Shown: positions 48,420-57,958 of the stretch, in pieces
Layout: each line of letters opens with the position of its first letter
Numbering within the stretch: position 1 is the first letter of the stretch
Assembly (NCBI RefSeq): GCF_014851905.1
Contig: NZ_JACVAQ010000002.1
Location: forward strand, 1,302,001-1,366,000
Direction of reading: 5' to 3'
Length of the DNA: 64,000 bases
Origin: Pseudomonas sp. PDM14
Lineage (GTDB): Bacteria > Pseudomonadota > Gammaproteobacteria > Pseudomonadales > Pseudomonadaceae
Position numbers and translations under genes: made by a program
The notes under the pieces: generated by a model
What the model was told of the DNA's origin: nothing
What the model saw: only the letters and a program-made list of their open reading frames with translations
Databases searched by the model: none

Positions 48420-49058
48420 ATGTCCGACAATCTGTTACAGCCTCAAAGTGGCCCCGGACGGCCGAAAGATCCTGCCAAGCGACTGGCCATTCTCGAAGCC
48501 GCCAAGCGGCTATTCATGAGCAATGGCTACGAAGGCAGCAGCATGGATGCCATCGCGGCGGAAGCTGGCGTGTCGAAACTCACGGTGTACAGCCACTTCA
48601 CCGACAAGGAGACGCTGTTCGCCTGCGCGGTGGAGTCCAAGTGCGAGGAACAGCTGCCGCCCCTGCGCTTCGAGCTGCGCGCGGATGCCTCCATCGACAG
48701 TACCCTGCTGGCCATCGGCCGCGGCTTCGATGCGCTGATCAACAGTGACGAGTCGGTGGCGATGATGCGCCTGGTGATGACCCAGACCGGGCAGAACCCG
48801 GAGCTGGGCAAACTGTTCTACGAAGCCGGCCCGCAGAAAATGCTGCTGGCCATGGAGCACTTGCTGCAGCAGGCCGATCAGCTTGGCCAGTTGCGGGTCG
48901 AGCAACCGCAGCGAGCCGCCGAGCACTTCTTCAGCCTGCTCAAGGGCGGCTGCAACTTCCGCCGTCTGGTCGGCTGTGGCGAACAACCGTCCAGCGCCGC
49001 GACCGACATCCACGTGCAGGATGTCGTCAGCCTGTTCCTGCGCGCCTACCGCCCCTGA
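48420..49058 (+). CDS. mexL: TetR-family repressor, MexL-like
   Basis: 212-aa TetR protein with an N-terminal HTH (RLAILEAAKRLFMSNGYEGSSMDAIAAEAGVSKLTVYSHF, given here in parts: helix-turn-helix around residues 41-60) and a C-terminal ligand domain. Length equals what I recall for P. aeruginosa MexL. Divergent from mexJ with a palindromic operator between them; it is expected to repress mexJK and itself. Start ATG 48420 lacks a recognisable Shine-Dalgarno sequence, and no alternative start upstream of the HTH exists. Ends directly at the rsmJ stop (convergent). Confidence 0.88.
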   Translation: MSDNLLQPQSGPGRPKDPAKRLAILEAAKRLFMSNGYEGSSMDAIAAEAGVSKLTVYSHFTDKETLFACAVESKCEEQLPPLRFELRADASIDSTLLAIGRGFDALINSDESVAMMRLVMTQTGQNPELGKLFYEAGPQKMLLAMEHLLQQADQLGQLRVEQPQRAAEHFFSLLKGGCNFRRLVGCGEQPSSAATDIHVQDVVSLFLRAYRP

Positions 49059-49838
49059 TCAGGGCTTGAGCGCCTTCTTCGGGTAGATGTCATAGCGGCT
49101 GGACTTGCCTTCCAGCGCATAGCTGGGCTTGGGCCCGTCGACAATCGGCGCCTTGCGCGGGCGCTTGACCACCACCCGGTGCGTGGCCAGCGCCAGAGCC
49201 GCCTGAAGCAGCGCCGGGGCGTCCATGTCGTTACCGACCAGCGGGCGAAACAGGCGCATCTCTTTCTTCACCAGGGCGCTCTTGTCGCGGTGGGGGAACA
49301 TCGGGTCCAGGTAGATCACCTGCGGCGCCTCGCCTTCCCAGCGCTCCATCAGTTCGATGGCATTACCGGTGCGCAGAGTCATCTGCGTGGCGATGGGCGC
49401 CACCTCAAAATCGCCGCGCGCGCGCTCCAGACCATCTTCGAGCAGCGCGGCGATGATCGGCTGGCGCTCGATCAACGTCACGGTGCAGCCCAGGCTCGCC
49501 AGCACGAAGGCATCACGACCAAGACCGGCAGTGGCGTCCAACACCACGGGCCGCACGCCAGGCTGAATGCCGACGGCCTTGGCAATCATCTGTCCGCTGC
49601 CACCCCCGAACAGCCGCCGGTGCGCCACCGCACCCTCGACGAAATCCACCCGCACCGGCCCCGGCGCCTGCGGCCCCAGTTCGGCCAGTTGCAGGCCGGC
49701 ATCGCCCAGCTGCAGGGCAAACTGCGCCTCGCCGCCAACCGGCAGCCCCAGCCTTCGCGCCCAGGCTTGCACCGCGCCGGCAAAGGCAGGAGCCAGGGCT
49801 TCAACACGGATTGTGGCTGGCAGCCCTTCATCACTCAT
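49059..49838 (-). CDS. rsmJ: 16S rRNA (guanine-1516-N2)-methyltransferase
   Basis: SAM-dependent methyltransferase of the small subunit. The 259-aa protein has [17 protein letters not shown] (motif I), the acidic IERQP, and the catalytic-type [21 protein letters not shown], all characteristic of RsmJ (YhiQ). ATG at 49838 gives [13 protein letters not shown]. Convergent with mexL with no gap. Confidence 0.94.
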   Translation of the reverse strand: MSDEGLPATIRVEALAPAFAGAVQAWARRLGLPVGGEAQFALQLGDAGLQLAELGPQAPGPVRVDFVEGAVAHRRLFGGGSGQMIAKAVGIQPGVRPVVLDATAGLGRDAFVLASLGCTVTLIERQPIIAALLEDGLERARGDFEVAPIATQMTLRTGNAIELMERWEGEAPQVIYLDPMFPHRDKSALVKKEMRLFRPLVGNDMDAPALLQAALALATHRVVVKRPRKAPIVDGPKPSYALEGKSSRYDIYPKKALKP

Positions 49839-49941
49839 CAGACATACGCTCGAAAATGTTCAATTCAGCCGGCACGCGGCCGATACCCGGATAGGTCGCC
49901 ATTTTGCCAGACGCCGCCGGCGTCGGTAGCACGAGTTGAGC

Positions 49942-50415
49942 ATGTCCGATACACCGTCCATTTCTCGCAGCCTTGCCAGCTCCGCACCCGCCGTGGAAAC
50001 ACCGGCGGCGCCAGGTTTCGCGCACCCGGCGCACCGCGAGGAACTGGCCGAAGCCGGCAGGCAGGTGGAGAGTTTCCGCCAGGTCCTTGACCAGCGCGCC
50101 TGGGAGCTGGCTGTGAGCAGCCCCCGGCGTGGGCAGAAGGTCGATCCCTGGCTACTCGATCTGGCCGCAGCCAGCGCGCCATTGGTGGACAGTACTGTCG
50201 GTGAGCCGGAAATCCAGGCAGCAGCACTGGAAGTCCTGCTGCTGACTCGCCCCGAGGTCGGTCGCTCGCGTACCAAGACGCTAAGCGAACACAGCATCGC
50301 CCTGCGACAGACCGAAGCGGCCGGCACCTATGGCCGTGTCGCGCAGCTGCTCAGCCCGGAACCTGCGCCCGAAAGCGACGAACCGAATAACGCAGCCACC
50401 CCGGCAACCCGCTAG
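49942..50415 (+). CDS. Conserved hypothetical protein
   Basis: 157-aa protein without signal peptide or TM helix. The N-terminal 35 residues are Ser/Ala/Pro-rich and look disordered; the middle has predicted helices (REELAEAGRQVESFRQVLDQRAWEL, in part) and the C-terminal tail is again Pro/Glu/Ala-rich. I do not recognise a domain. ATG at 49942; a TTG two codons earlier is less likely. Its 3' end overlaps the extensin-like gene on the opposite strand by 4 nt. Confidence 0.6.
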   Translation: MSDTPSISRSLASSAPAVETPAAPGFAHPAHREELAEAGRQVESFRQVLDQRAWELAVSSPRRGQKVDPWLLDLAAASAPLVDSTVGEPEIQAAALEVLLLTRPEVGRSRTKTLSEHSIALRQTEAAGTYGRVAQLLSPEPAPESDEPNNAATPATR

Positions 50416-51113
50416 CGGCACAGGCGAAACATGCCCATGTCGACGTGGAAATGATCGTGGTGGGCAGCGTTGTATTCCGGCCCCAGGGTGATGTTGAAGT
50501 GTTCGCAGGCAGCATCGCGCACCTTGCGCAGGAACCGCGCTTCATCGCCCTCGCCCTGCCAGTCACGCGCCAGGGTGATGCGCTGGCCGTCGCGCAGACG
50601 AAAGCCCGCGATATCCAGGGCATTGGCCGAAGCATGCTGGCTGCGGCGCTGGCTGTTACCGATGTTGCGGCAGGCAAAGCTGCCGAAGTGCTCGATGCGC
50701 GTCACCGGCTGGCCGAACACCTCCTGCGCGGCCGGCTGCAGACCGTGGCGTTCGAACAGTGCGTAGGCCACCGCCAGCTTGCAGGTGGCCAGGTAGCTGC
50801 TGTTGAAGCTCACACCCGAGCCGCGCACCCGCACGCTGTTTTCCAGCGGGCAGTCGGCGGCCGGCGTGCTGTCAGGCAACAGGTCATACGTGAGCGAACT
50901 GCTGCTCAAGGCCTGCACACAGAGCGCAGGATCCTGCTGCAGGCGCATCAGTTTGAAACCGGTCAGCAGGCTCGGCGGGTCCTGCACATCGAGCGGCGCC
51001 CAGGGATTCCACTGGCGCGGCACATCCAGCCATTGCTGGTACACCGCCATCGGTACACCGACCAGCACGGCGAGCAGGCTCAGCCAGAACAACCGGCGCA
51101 GAACAACAGCCAT
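50412..51113 (-). CDS. Extensin-like C-terminal domain protein, putative LAS-type peptidase
   Basis: 233-aa protein with an N-terminal signal anchor (RRLFWLSLLAVLVGVPMAV) and an extensin-like domain (about 60-230). The zinc-peptidase-like pattern is visible: SQHASANALDIAGF (His and Asp) and HHDHFHVDMG (His-x-His), as in the LAS/VanY-type D-Ala-D-Ala peptidase fold. Four to six cysteines suggest an oxidised extracytoplasmic protein. A cell-wall role is a reasonable inference but no activity has been assigned to my knowledge. Confidence 0.85.
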   Translation of the reverse strand: MAVVLRRLFWLSLLAVLVGVPMAVYQQWLDVPRQWNPWAPLDVQDPPSLLTGFKLMRLQQDPALCVQALSSSSLTYDLLPDSTPAADCPLENSVRVRGSGVSFNSSYLATCKLAVAYALFERHGLQPAAQEVFGQPVTRIEHFGSFACRNIGNSQRRSQHASANALDIAGFRLRDGQRITLARDWQGEGDEARFLRKVRDAACEHFNITLGPEYNAAHHDHFHVDMGMFRLCR

Positions 51114-51197
51114 CGCGCGGCAGACTCCTCGGGAAATGAGTGGAAACCCTAGCCGCAGAGCGCCTGGGTCGGCACGCAGAATGCGTTACCGGGTACT

Positions 51198-52052
51198 TCA
51201 GAGCAGACCGAGCTGCTCACGCTGGAGTTCAGGCTCTGGCAGCGCCGGCAGGCCAGGCAGGCGCTCGCCCAGCCGCGCATGGAAGCGCATGGCCTGGGCG
51301 GCAGCCAGCTTGTTGTCCGGCGTGTGCAGGACTACGTAGGGCTTCAGGCCCTGCTCGATCCACTCGGCGACCTTGCTCACCCAGGGCAACAGGAAGGGTT
51401 CGTTGGCCTGCAGATCCGGCCCGCCGATGAAGCGCACCTGCGGGCTGCCGCTGAACGCCGCAGGACGAGTCGGCAGGCGCGGCTTCTTCGATTGCGCGTG
51501 CAGCACCGCGGGATCGCTGGATACGCAGCTGAACAACGCGCGCGAATCCAGGCAGATGCGCTCGACGTCGCGTGCCTGCAGGTGGCGATTGAGCAGCCGC
51601 TCCTCCTCGCCCTTGGCGAAGAATGCCGGATGGCGCAGCTCGACGGCGATCGCCCGGTCGGCGAACTCATCCAGCCAGAACAGCAACTCGCCCAGGCGCG
51701 CCGGGCCGAAACTCGCCGGCAACTGCAGCCAAAGCGGCGCCACGCGGGAACCTAGCGGTGCGAGCAGACGAAGAAAGTCGGCGGTGGCGGCAAGCTGCTC
51801 GCGCAGGTCGCCTTCGTGGCTGACATCGCGTGGCAACTTGGCGCAGAAGCGAAAGCCCTCGGGCATCTGCTGCGCCCAGCGGCGCACGCTGTCTTCGTTG
51901 GGACGGGCATAGAACGTGGTGTTGCCCTCGACCGCATTGAATATGCGGGCGTAGTGGCCAAGGGTTTCAGCGGGACGAACGGATGGCGGATAGAGCGTGC
52001 CGCGCCAGGCCTGCTCGCTCCACGACGGGCAGCCGAGGTGATAAGGCAGCAA
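51198..52052 (-). CDS. DUF72 family protein (YecE-like)
   Basis: 284-aa protein with a TIM-barrel-like DUF72 fold. Hallmarks: LGCPSWSEQAWRGTLYPP at the N-terminus, the NAVEGNTTFYARP strand, FRFCAKLPRDVSHEGDL and YVVLHTPDNKLAA. Function is not established. Five bp downstream of a small unknown gene on the same strand. Confidence 0.92.
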   Translation of the reverse strand: MLPYHLGCPSWSEQAWRGTLYPPSVRPAETLGHYARIFNAVEGNTTFYARPNEDSVRRWAQQMPEGFRFCAKLPRDVSHEGDLREQLAATADFLRLLAPLGSRVAPLWLQLPASFGPARLGELLFWLDEFADRAIAVELRHPAFFAKGEEERLLNRHLQARDVERICLDSRALFSCVSSDPAVLHAQSKKPRLPTRPAAFSGSPQVRFIGGPDLQANEPFLLPWVSKVAEWIEQGLKPYVVLHTPDNKLAAAQAMRFHARLGERLPGLPALPEPELQREQLGLL

Positions 52053-52057
52053 GGGAA

Positions 52058-52402
52058 TCAGGCGTACAGGTCGAGGCCGAGAACTTCGGCGGCGTCGCGC
52101 TCGCTGGTGAAGTTGGCAGTGCTGCCGTAGGCGGCCAATGCCATGTTGGCCTTGGCGTTGAGTGGGCGTTCCTGGCTGAGGACGTCCTGGGCGCGGGCTG
52201 GCAGGCTGTCGCTGCTGGCATTGTTGGGCTGCACACGACGCAACTGCGGGGTCTGCTCGAAACCCTGGGTACTGGCCGGCAGGGCCGGTTGCTGGTTGCG
52301 CTCCTCTACCTCGCGCTGGCTCTCGCGATAAGGCGTGACCGCACTGCCCGGACGAGGGGTGCGTTCCAGCGAATAGGAGGAGGTGAAGCCGTCGATACGC
52401 AT
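52058..52402 (-). CDS. Conserved pseudomonad protein of unknown function
   Basis: 114-aa protein, no signal peptide or TM helix. Starts MRIDGFTSSYSLER; the first 80 residues are rich in Ser, Pro, Arg, Gln and probably disordered; the C-terminal 30 residues (NMALAAYGSTANFTSERDAAEVLGLDLYA, seen as one short helix region) look ordered. It is followed 5 bp later by the DUF72 gene, so the two are likely co-transcribed. Confidence 0.75.
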   Translation of the reverse strand: MRIDGFTSSYSLERTPRPGSAVTPYRESQREVEERNQQPALPASTQGFEQTPQLRRVQPNNASSDSLPARAQDVLSQERPLNAKANMALAAYGSTANFTSERDAAEVLGLDLYA

Positions 52403-52487
52403 CGGTTACTGCTCGGTTTACGTGCTGGCAATTTAGCGGCGCAGCGCGCGCTTGGCAATTCTTCGCAGAGCCAGGCCGGACGGAAGG

Positions 52488-53165
52488 TTAAGGCGCGGCC
52501 TTGGGCGTGGCCACCTGATCACGCAGGTACACCGGTTGCGCCTGATCCGCCGGCAACGCCTCACCGCGTTGCCAGGCGAATGTGGCGAGGCTCAGCAGGT
52601 CCTCGGCATGTGGTAGCAAGGCGCCGTCCTGGCCGCTCACCGCGACCAGGCGCGAGGCAAATGTACCCCAACCAGTTCCGGCGCCGAACCACTCGCCGGT
52701 AGCTCCACGCGGCAGGCTGGCCTGCTCTGGCGGCAGCACGGCTTCGATGCCCTGCAGGCGCATTTCCCCCTGCTCGGCCCGGTAGCAGCCCCAGTACACC
52801 TCGTCCATTCGCGCATCGATGGCCGCGGCCACCTGCTGCGCACCCTGCTCACGCAGGGCACGCTGCGCCAGCACGGCGAGGTTGGACACCGGCAGCACCG
52901 GGCGATCCAGGGCAAAGGCCAGGCCCTGAACCACGCCAATGGCGATGCGCACGCCGGTGAAGGCGCCAGGACCACGACCGAAGGCGATCCCATCCAGCGC
53001 CGACAACGGCACACCGGCCTCGCCAAGCAGGGTGTGGATCATCGGCAGCAGGCGCTGGGCGTGCAGGCGCGGAATCACTTCGTAGTGACTGATCACTTTG
53101 CCGTCGTGCAGCAGGGCGACCGAGCAGGCTTCGGTAGCGGTATCCAGGGCCAGCAGAGTGCTCAT
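52488..53165 (-). CDS. tsaB: tRNA t6A biosynthesis protein TsaB
   Basis: ASKHA-fold partner of TsaD in N6-threonylcarbamoyladenosine formation. The 225-aa protein starts MSTLLALDTATEACSVAL and contains GIAFGRGPGAFTGVRIAIGV, the TsaB/TsaD hallmark. Located downstream of adk on the same strand after a terminator. TcdA, which modifies t6A further, is encoded elsewhere in this window (25910-26728). Confidence 0.95.
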   Translation of the reverse strand: MSTLLALDTATEACSVALLHDGKVISHYEVIPRLHAQRLLPMIHTLLGEAGVPLSALDGIAFGRGPGAFTGVRIAIGVVQGLAFALDRPVLPVSNLAVLAQRALREQGAQQVAAAIDARMDEVYWGCYRAEQGEMRLQGIEAVLPPEQASLPRGATGEWFGAGTGWGTFASRLVAVSGQDGALLPHAEDLLSLATFAWQRGEALPADQAQPVYLRDQVATPKAAP

Positions 53166-53207
53166 CGGGAAGTCCGGTCGTGCAGAAAAAGGCGCGCAGT
53201 ATAAACG

Positions 53208-53233
53208 CCAACGGCCCGCAAGCGGGCCGTTGG
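53208..53233 (-). terminator. Intrinsic terminator after adk
   Basis: Perfect 12-bp arms CCAACGGCCCGC / GCGGGCCGTTGG with a 2-nt spacer, 17 nt after the adk stop; followed on the minus strand by CGTTTATACT. T run is short. The TATACT just after it may be the -10 of tsaB. Confidence 0.65.
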
Positions 53234-53249
53234 TCGAACCGCGGGAGGC

Positions 53250-53957
<708 letters not shown>

Positions 53958-54056
53958 CTATTCGTGTTTCGGCGTCACTGAGCGGCCAAAAGGTTGACCA
54001 AGATACACAGCAGCCCCCAGCCACACAAGCCACCGAAAGTCGGAGATTTCGGGGCC

Positions 54057-56693
54057 TCAACCGGTGTTGCGCAGGCCTGCCGCGATCCCCGCCACGGTGA
54101 CCAGCAAGGCCTGCTCCAATGGGCTCTGCGCAGGGTCCTCGCGCAGCCTGGAACGGGCCAGCAGCTCGGCCTGGAGCAGGTGCAGGGGGTCCAGGTAGAT
54201 GTTGCGCACGGTGATCGCTTCGCGGGTCTCCGGACTGTGGGTGAGCAGCTCGGACTGACCGGTCAGACCCAGTACGATAGTAGAAGCCTGCGACAATAGG
54301 TCGCGTAGGTGCGCACCCAGTGGTCGCAGGGGGTCGCCGACCAGTCGTTCGTCGTACAGGGTGGCAATGGTGGCGTCCGCTTTGGCGAGGACCATCTCCA
54401 GCATGTCGATGCGCGTGCGGAAGAACGGCCACTGCTCGCGCATCTGCTCCAGCAGGCCCTGTTCGCCACGCTGCAGCGCGTTGCCCAGCGCGGTTTCTCA
54501 GCCCAGCCAGGCTGGCAGCATCAGGCGGGTCTGGGTCCAGGCGAAGATCCACGGGATCGCCCGCAGACTCTCCACCCCACCGGCGCGACGCTTGGCCGGG
54601 CGACTGCCCAGCGGCAGGCGGCCCAGTTCCTGCTCGGGCGTGGCTTGGCGGAAGTACTCGACGAACTGCGGGTTTTCCCGCACCACGGCGCGGTAGGCCG
54701 CGACACCGTCGGCCGCCAGTGTATCCATGGCCTCACGCCAGGCTGGCTGCGGTACAGGCGGTGGTTGCAGCGTGGCCTCCAGCACGGCGGCCAGGTACAG
54801 GTTGAGGTTCTGTTCGGCCAGGTCCGGCAGGCCGAACTTGAAGCGGATCATCTCGCCCTGCTCGGTGGTGCGAAAGCGCCCCGCCACCGAGCCCGGCGGC
54901 TGCGAGAGGATCGCCGCGTGCGCCGGGCCGCCACCACGGCCGACCGTGCCACCGCGACCGTGGAACAGCAGCAGCTCGACCTCGTGTTTGCGGCAGATCT
55001 CGACTAGGGTCTCCTGGGCGCGGTACTGCGCCCAGGCGGCGGCCAGGGTGCCGGCATCCTTGGCGGAGTCGGAATAGCCGATCATCACTTCCTGCGGGCC
55101 GTGCAGGCGTGCGCGGTAGCCGTGCAGGCCGAGCAGCTGGTCGATGGCCGGACCGGCGTTGTCCAGATCGGCCAGGGTCTCGAACAGCGGCACCACGCGA
55201 ATCGGCCGCTGCAGCCCGGCCTCCTTGAGCAGCAGCTGCACGGCGAGCACGTCGGAGGGCGCACCGGCCATGGATATCACATAGGAGCCGAGCGACGCCT
55301 CCGGCGCCTGGGCGACCACCTTGCAGGTGGCCAGCACCTCGGCGGTGTCGGCCGATGGGCGGTGATGCGTCGGCAGGAGCGGGCGACGGTTGTCCAGCTC
55401 GCGCAGGAGGAAGGTCTGGCGGGCGGCCTCGTCCCAGTCCTCGTAGCGGCCGAGGCCGAGGAAGTCAGTGATCTCGGTCAGGGCGGCCGCATGCCGAGCG
55501 GCATCCTGGCGCACATCCAGACGCACCAGGAACAGGCCGAAACCGGCCGCGCGGCGCAGCGTATCGAGCAGCGCACCCTCGGCGATCACGCCCATGCCAC
55601 AGGCGTGCAGGGACTGGTAGCACAGTTCCAGGGGCTCCAGCAGGTCGCGGTTGTCGTGCAGCACGGCGGCATCCGGCGCCACATCGTCATCCAGTGCCGC
55701 CTGGGCCCAGGCACGGGTGGCACGCAGGCGTTCGCGCAACTGCTTGAGCACCGCGCGGTAGGGTTCCGGATGCACCCCGACAACCCGTCGCAGCTCGTCG
55801 CTGGCCTGCTGCATGGACAGCTCCGCGGCCAGCCGATCGACATCGCGCAGGTACAGGTCGGCTGCCATCCAGCGCGCCAGCAGCAGGACTTCGCGCGACA
55901 CCTTGGCGGTGACATTGGGATTGCCGTCGCGGTCGCCGCCCATCCACGAGGCGAAGCGGATCGGCGCTGCACCGAGCGGCAGATGCAGGCCGGTGGCCGC
56001 GTGCAGCGCCTGGTCGGCGCGGCGGAGGAAACTCGGCAGGGCCTGCCACAGCGAGTGCTCGATCACGGCGAAGCCCCACTTGGCCTCGTCCACCGGGCTC
56101 GGCCGGTTGCGGCGGATTTCCTCGGTGTGCCAGGCCTCGGCGATCAGGCGCTGCAGGCGCAGGCGGATCTGCTCGCGCTCGGCGCCATTGAGGTCGGCGT
56201 GATCGAGGGCGCCGAGCTGGGCGGCGATGGCGTCGTACTTCTGGATCAGTGTGCGCCGCGCCACCTCGGTGGGGTGCGCGGTGAGCACCAGCTCGATGTC
56301 CAGGCGCGCGAGCTGGCGGGCCAGCTGTTCGGCGGAATGACCATCGGCCTTGAGCCGCTGCAGCAACTCGGCGAGCACACGGTTCTCGAACGGCGCCGGC
56401 TCGCCCGCCGGCCGCCGGCGGATGCGGTGGTACTGCTCGGCGATATTGGCCAGGTTGAGGAACTGGTTGAACGCCCGCGCCACCGGCAGCATCTCGTCAT
56501 CACCGAGCGCGGCGAGGTTGTCGCGCAACTGCTGCTCGCCCGCCGCCGAGCCCTTGCGCCCGGCCTTGGAGCCGGTGCGGATCAGCTCGATACGGTCGAC
56601 GAAGGCGTCACCGTGCTGGGTGCGGATGGTATTGCCGAGCAATTCGCCCAACAGGTGGACGTCTTCGCGCAAGCGCGCATCGATTTCAGCCAT
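54057..56693 (-). pseudogene. ppc: Phosphoenolpyruvate carboxylase gene with one in-frame TGA
   Basis: PEP carboxylase converts PEP and bicarbonate to oxaloacetate. The full frame 56693-54057 is 879 codons (878 aa plus stop), the normal Pseudomonas length, and all catalytic motifs are present: [48 protein letters not shown], and the C-terminal RNTG. However codon 732 (54500-54498) is TGA where the family has Trp (PAWLG-W): a single G-to-A change. Translation would stop after 731 aa, losing 146 residues including the RNTG end, which is needed in characterised enzymes. The frame past the TGA is intact, so this is either a recent nonsense mutation or a base error in the sequence. Start ATG 56693 is the family start. 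Confidence 0.9.
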
Positions 56694-56887
56694 GATCGGG
56701 TTCTCCGCCGGAGATAGAGCCCTCAGCTTGCACAGCGCGACCCTTTCTTACAAGCGCACGACAAACCGCGCCTGCTGCGGTCAGTAGAGACTAGGCTGGA
56801 CGATACGGGTGCCAAAAGCGTTCGTCTGCCGGCCGGTTCGCCGGAATGTGCAACCGCCTGCCACGAGTGGGCATTTCAGAGGTGTTT

Positions 56888-57232
56888 ATGAAGATCCGAG
56901 AACTTGTTCGCCATTGGGAGCAGAACGCCAAAGGTCGCCTGACGCGTAACGAGTACAGCATCCACCTGGACCTGGAAGCGGCAGCGCGCCTGGCCGCGCT
57001 GGCCGAGATGTACCCCAAGCGCAGTGTCGAGGAATTGCTCGGTGAGCTGGTCGGCACCGCGCTCGAGGAGCTCGAGGCCAGCTTCCCCTACGTCAAGGGC
57101 AGCCAGGTGGTGGCCACCGATGAACAGGGCGATCCGCTCTACGAAGACATCGGTCCCACGCCGCGCTTTCTCGCCCTGTCACGCAAGTACCTGCACCAGC
57201 TCACCGAGCAGCGCGAAAGTACCAATCACTAG
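56888..57232 (+). CDS. Conserved small protein, possible ribbon-helix-helix fold
   Basis: 114-aa protein. The N-terminal part reads as a strand (EYSIHLDLE) followed by two helices (AAARLAALAEMYPKR and VEELLGELVGTALEELE), which resembles an RHH DNA-binding domain; the C-terminal part (YVKGSQVVATDEQGDPLYEDIGPTPRFLALSRKY) is conserved in pseudomonads as I recall. I do not know its function. ATG 56888 has AGAGG upstream; a longer reading is unsupported. Divergent from ppc. Confidence 0.75.
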   Translation: MKIRELVRHWEQNAKGRLTRNEYSIHLDLEAAARLAALAEMYPKRSVEELLGELVGTALEELEASFPYVKGSQVVATDEQGDPLYEDIGPTPRFLALSRKYLHQLTEQRESTNH

Positions 57233-57248
57233 CCTGTTCGCGTGACCG

Positions 57249-57278
57249 CCAAAGCCCCCAATCCCGGGGGCTTTTTTT
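57249..57278 (+). terminator. Intrinsic terminator
   Basis: AAAGCCCCC / GGGGGCTTT with a short AATCCC loop and a run of seven T. Ends the transcript of the preceding small gene. Confidence 0.88.
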
Positions 57279-57355
57279 CGCCCTGACGAACAGCGCCGTG
57301 ACCGGCCACAACCCGCTCGTCGCCTGGTTCGCAGCGTCAATCTGTAAATTTTGTT

Positions 57356-57383
57356 GAACATTCGCAAAAAGCGCCGAGTCACA
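57356..57383 (+). promoter_or_regulatory. Weak candidate AlgU-type promoter upstream of the DUF4398-lptF pair
   Basis: GAACAT (57356-57361), 17-bp spacer, TCACA (57379-57383). The AlgU consensus is GAACTT-N16/17-TCtgA, so only the -35 is good. P. aeruginosa lptF is known to be AlgU dependent, which is why this site was looked for. The leader to the first gene would be about 115 nt. Confidence 0.25.
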
Positions 57384-57505
57384 AAAGGGCAAGCGGGCGC
57401 AATGCAAGAGCCGCAAAAACACGAATTTCTTCGTCGAAAAACGGCAAACAGGCGCCCATCGGGAGAATTGCCATCGGGCAATGCGACGCCGAGGACTTAA
57501 ATCCA

Positions 57506-57916
57506 ATGGAGCTGAACATCATGAAGACACGCCCAGCTGTAACCCTTCCCAGAACACTTCTGGCAGCCCTGGCGGTAAGCGGTAGCGTACTGCTGGCCGG
57601 TTGCGCAGGCACCCCGCCCACCGAGCAGTTCGCCGTCACCAACACCGTGGTGAAAAGCGCGGTCAGCGCCGGTGGCCCGGAATACGCGCCAGTCGAGATG
57701 AAGTCCGCGCAGGACAAGCTGCGTCAGGCCGAAACCCTCCTCGAGGACCATGAGTACGAACAGGCTCGCCGCCTGGCCGAACAGGCCGAGTGGGATGCCC
57801 GCGTCGCCGAACGCAAGGCTCATGCGCTGAAGGCGCAGAAGACCCTGCAGGACGCCCAACAAGGGGTTCAGCAGATCCGCGAGGAAGGCTCACGCACTCC
57901 GATCATCGTGCAGTGA
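57506..57916 (+). CDS. DUF4398 lipoprotein
   Basis: 136-aa outer-membrane-type lipoprotein with lipobox LLAGC (Cys about residue 33 from the first ATG) followed by a helical, charged DUF4398 domain with EYEQARRLAEQAEWDARVAERKA. Start could be ATG 57506 (GAGGA upstream) or ATG 57521 (GGAG upstream and a shorter, more typical signal peptide MKTRPAVTLPRT). Encoded 42 bp before the OmpA-like lipoprotein, a fixed pair in pseudomonads. Confidence 0.88.
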   Translation: MELNIMKTRPAVTLPRTLLAALAVSGSVLLAGCAGTPPTEQFAVTNTVVKSAVSAGGPEYAPVEMKSAQDKLRQAETLLEDHEYEQARRLAEQAEWDARVAERKAHALKAQKTLQDAQQGVQQIREEGSRTPIIVQ

Positions 57917-57958
57917 CCCACGCCCGCCTGACTTCGAATCGATAAGGATGATCCCGAC

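Noticed and set aside
54057..54443. C-terminal ppc segment as an independent gene
   Set aside because: Its ATG is the internal Met of the PEPC frame with no SD, and its sequence continues the PEPC domain exactly in frame.
54498..54500. TGA in ppc as a selenocysteine codon
   Set aside because: The family has Trp here, not Cys, PEPCs are not selenoproteins, and no convincing hairpin of SECIS form was seen directly after the codon.
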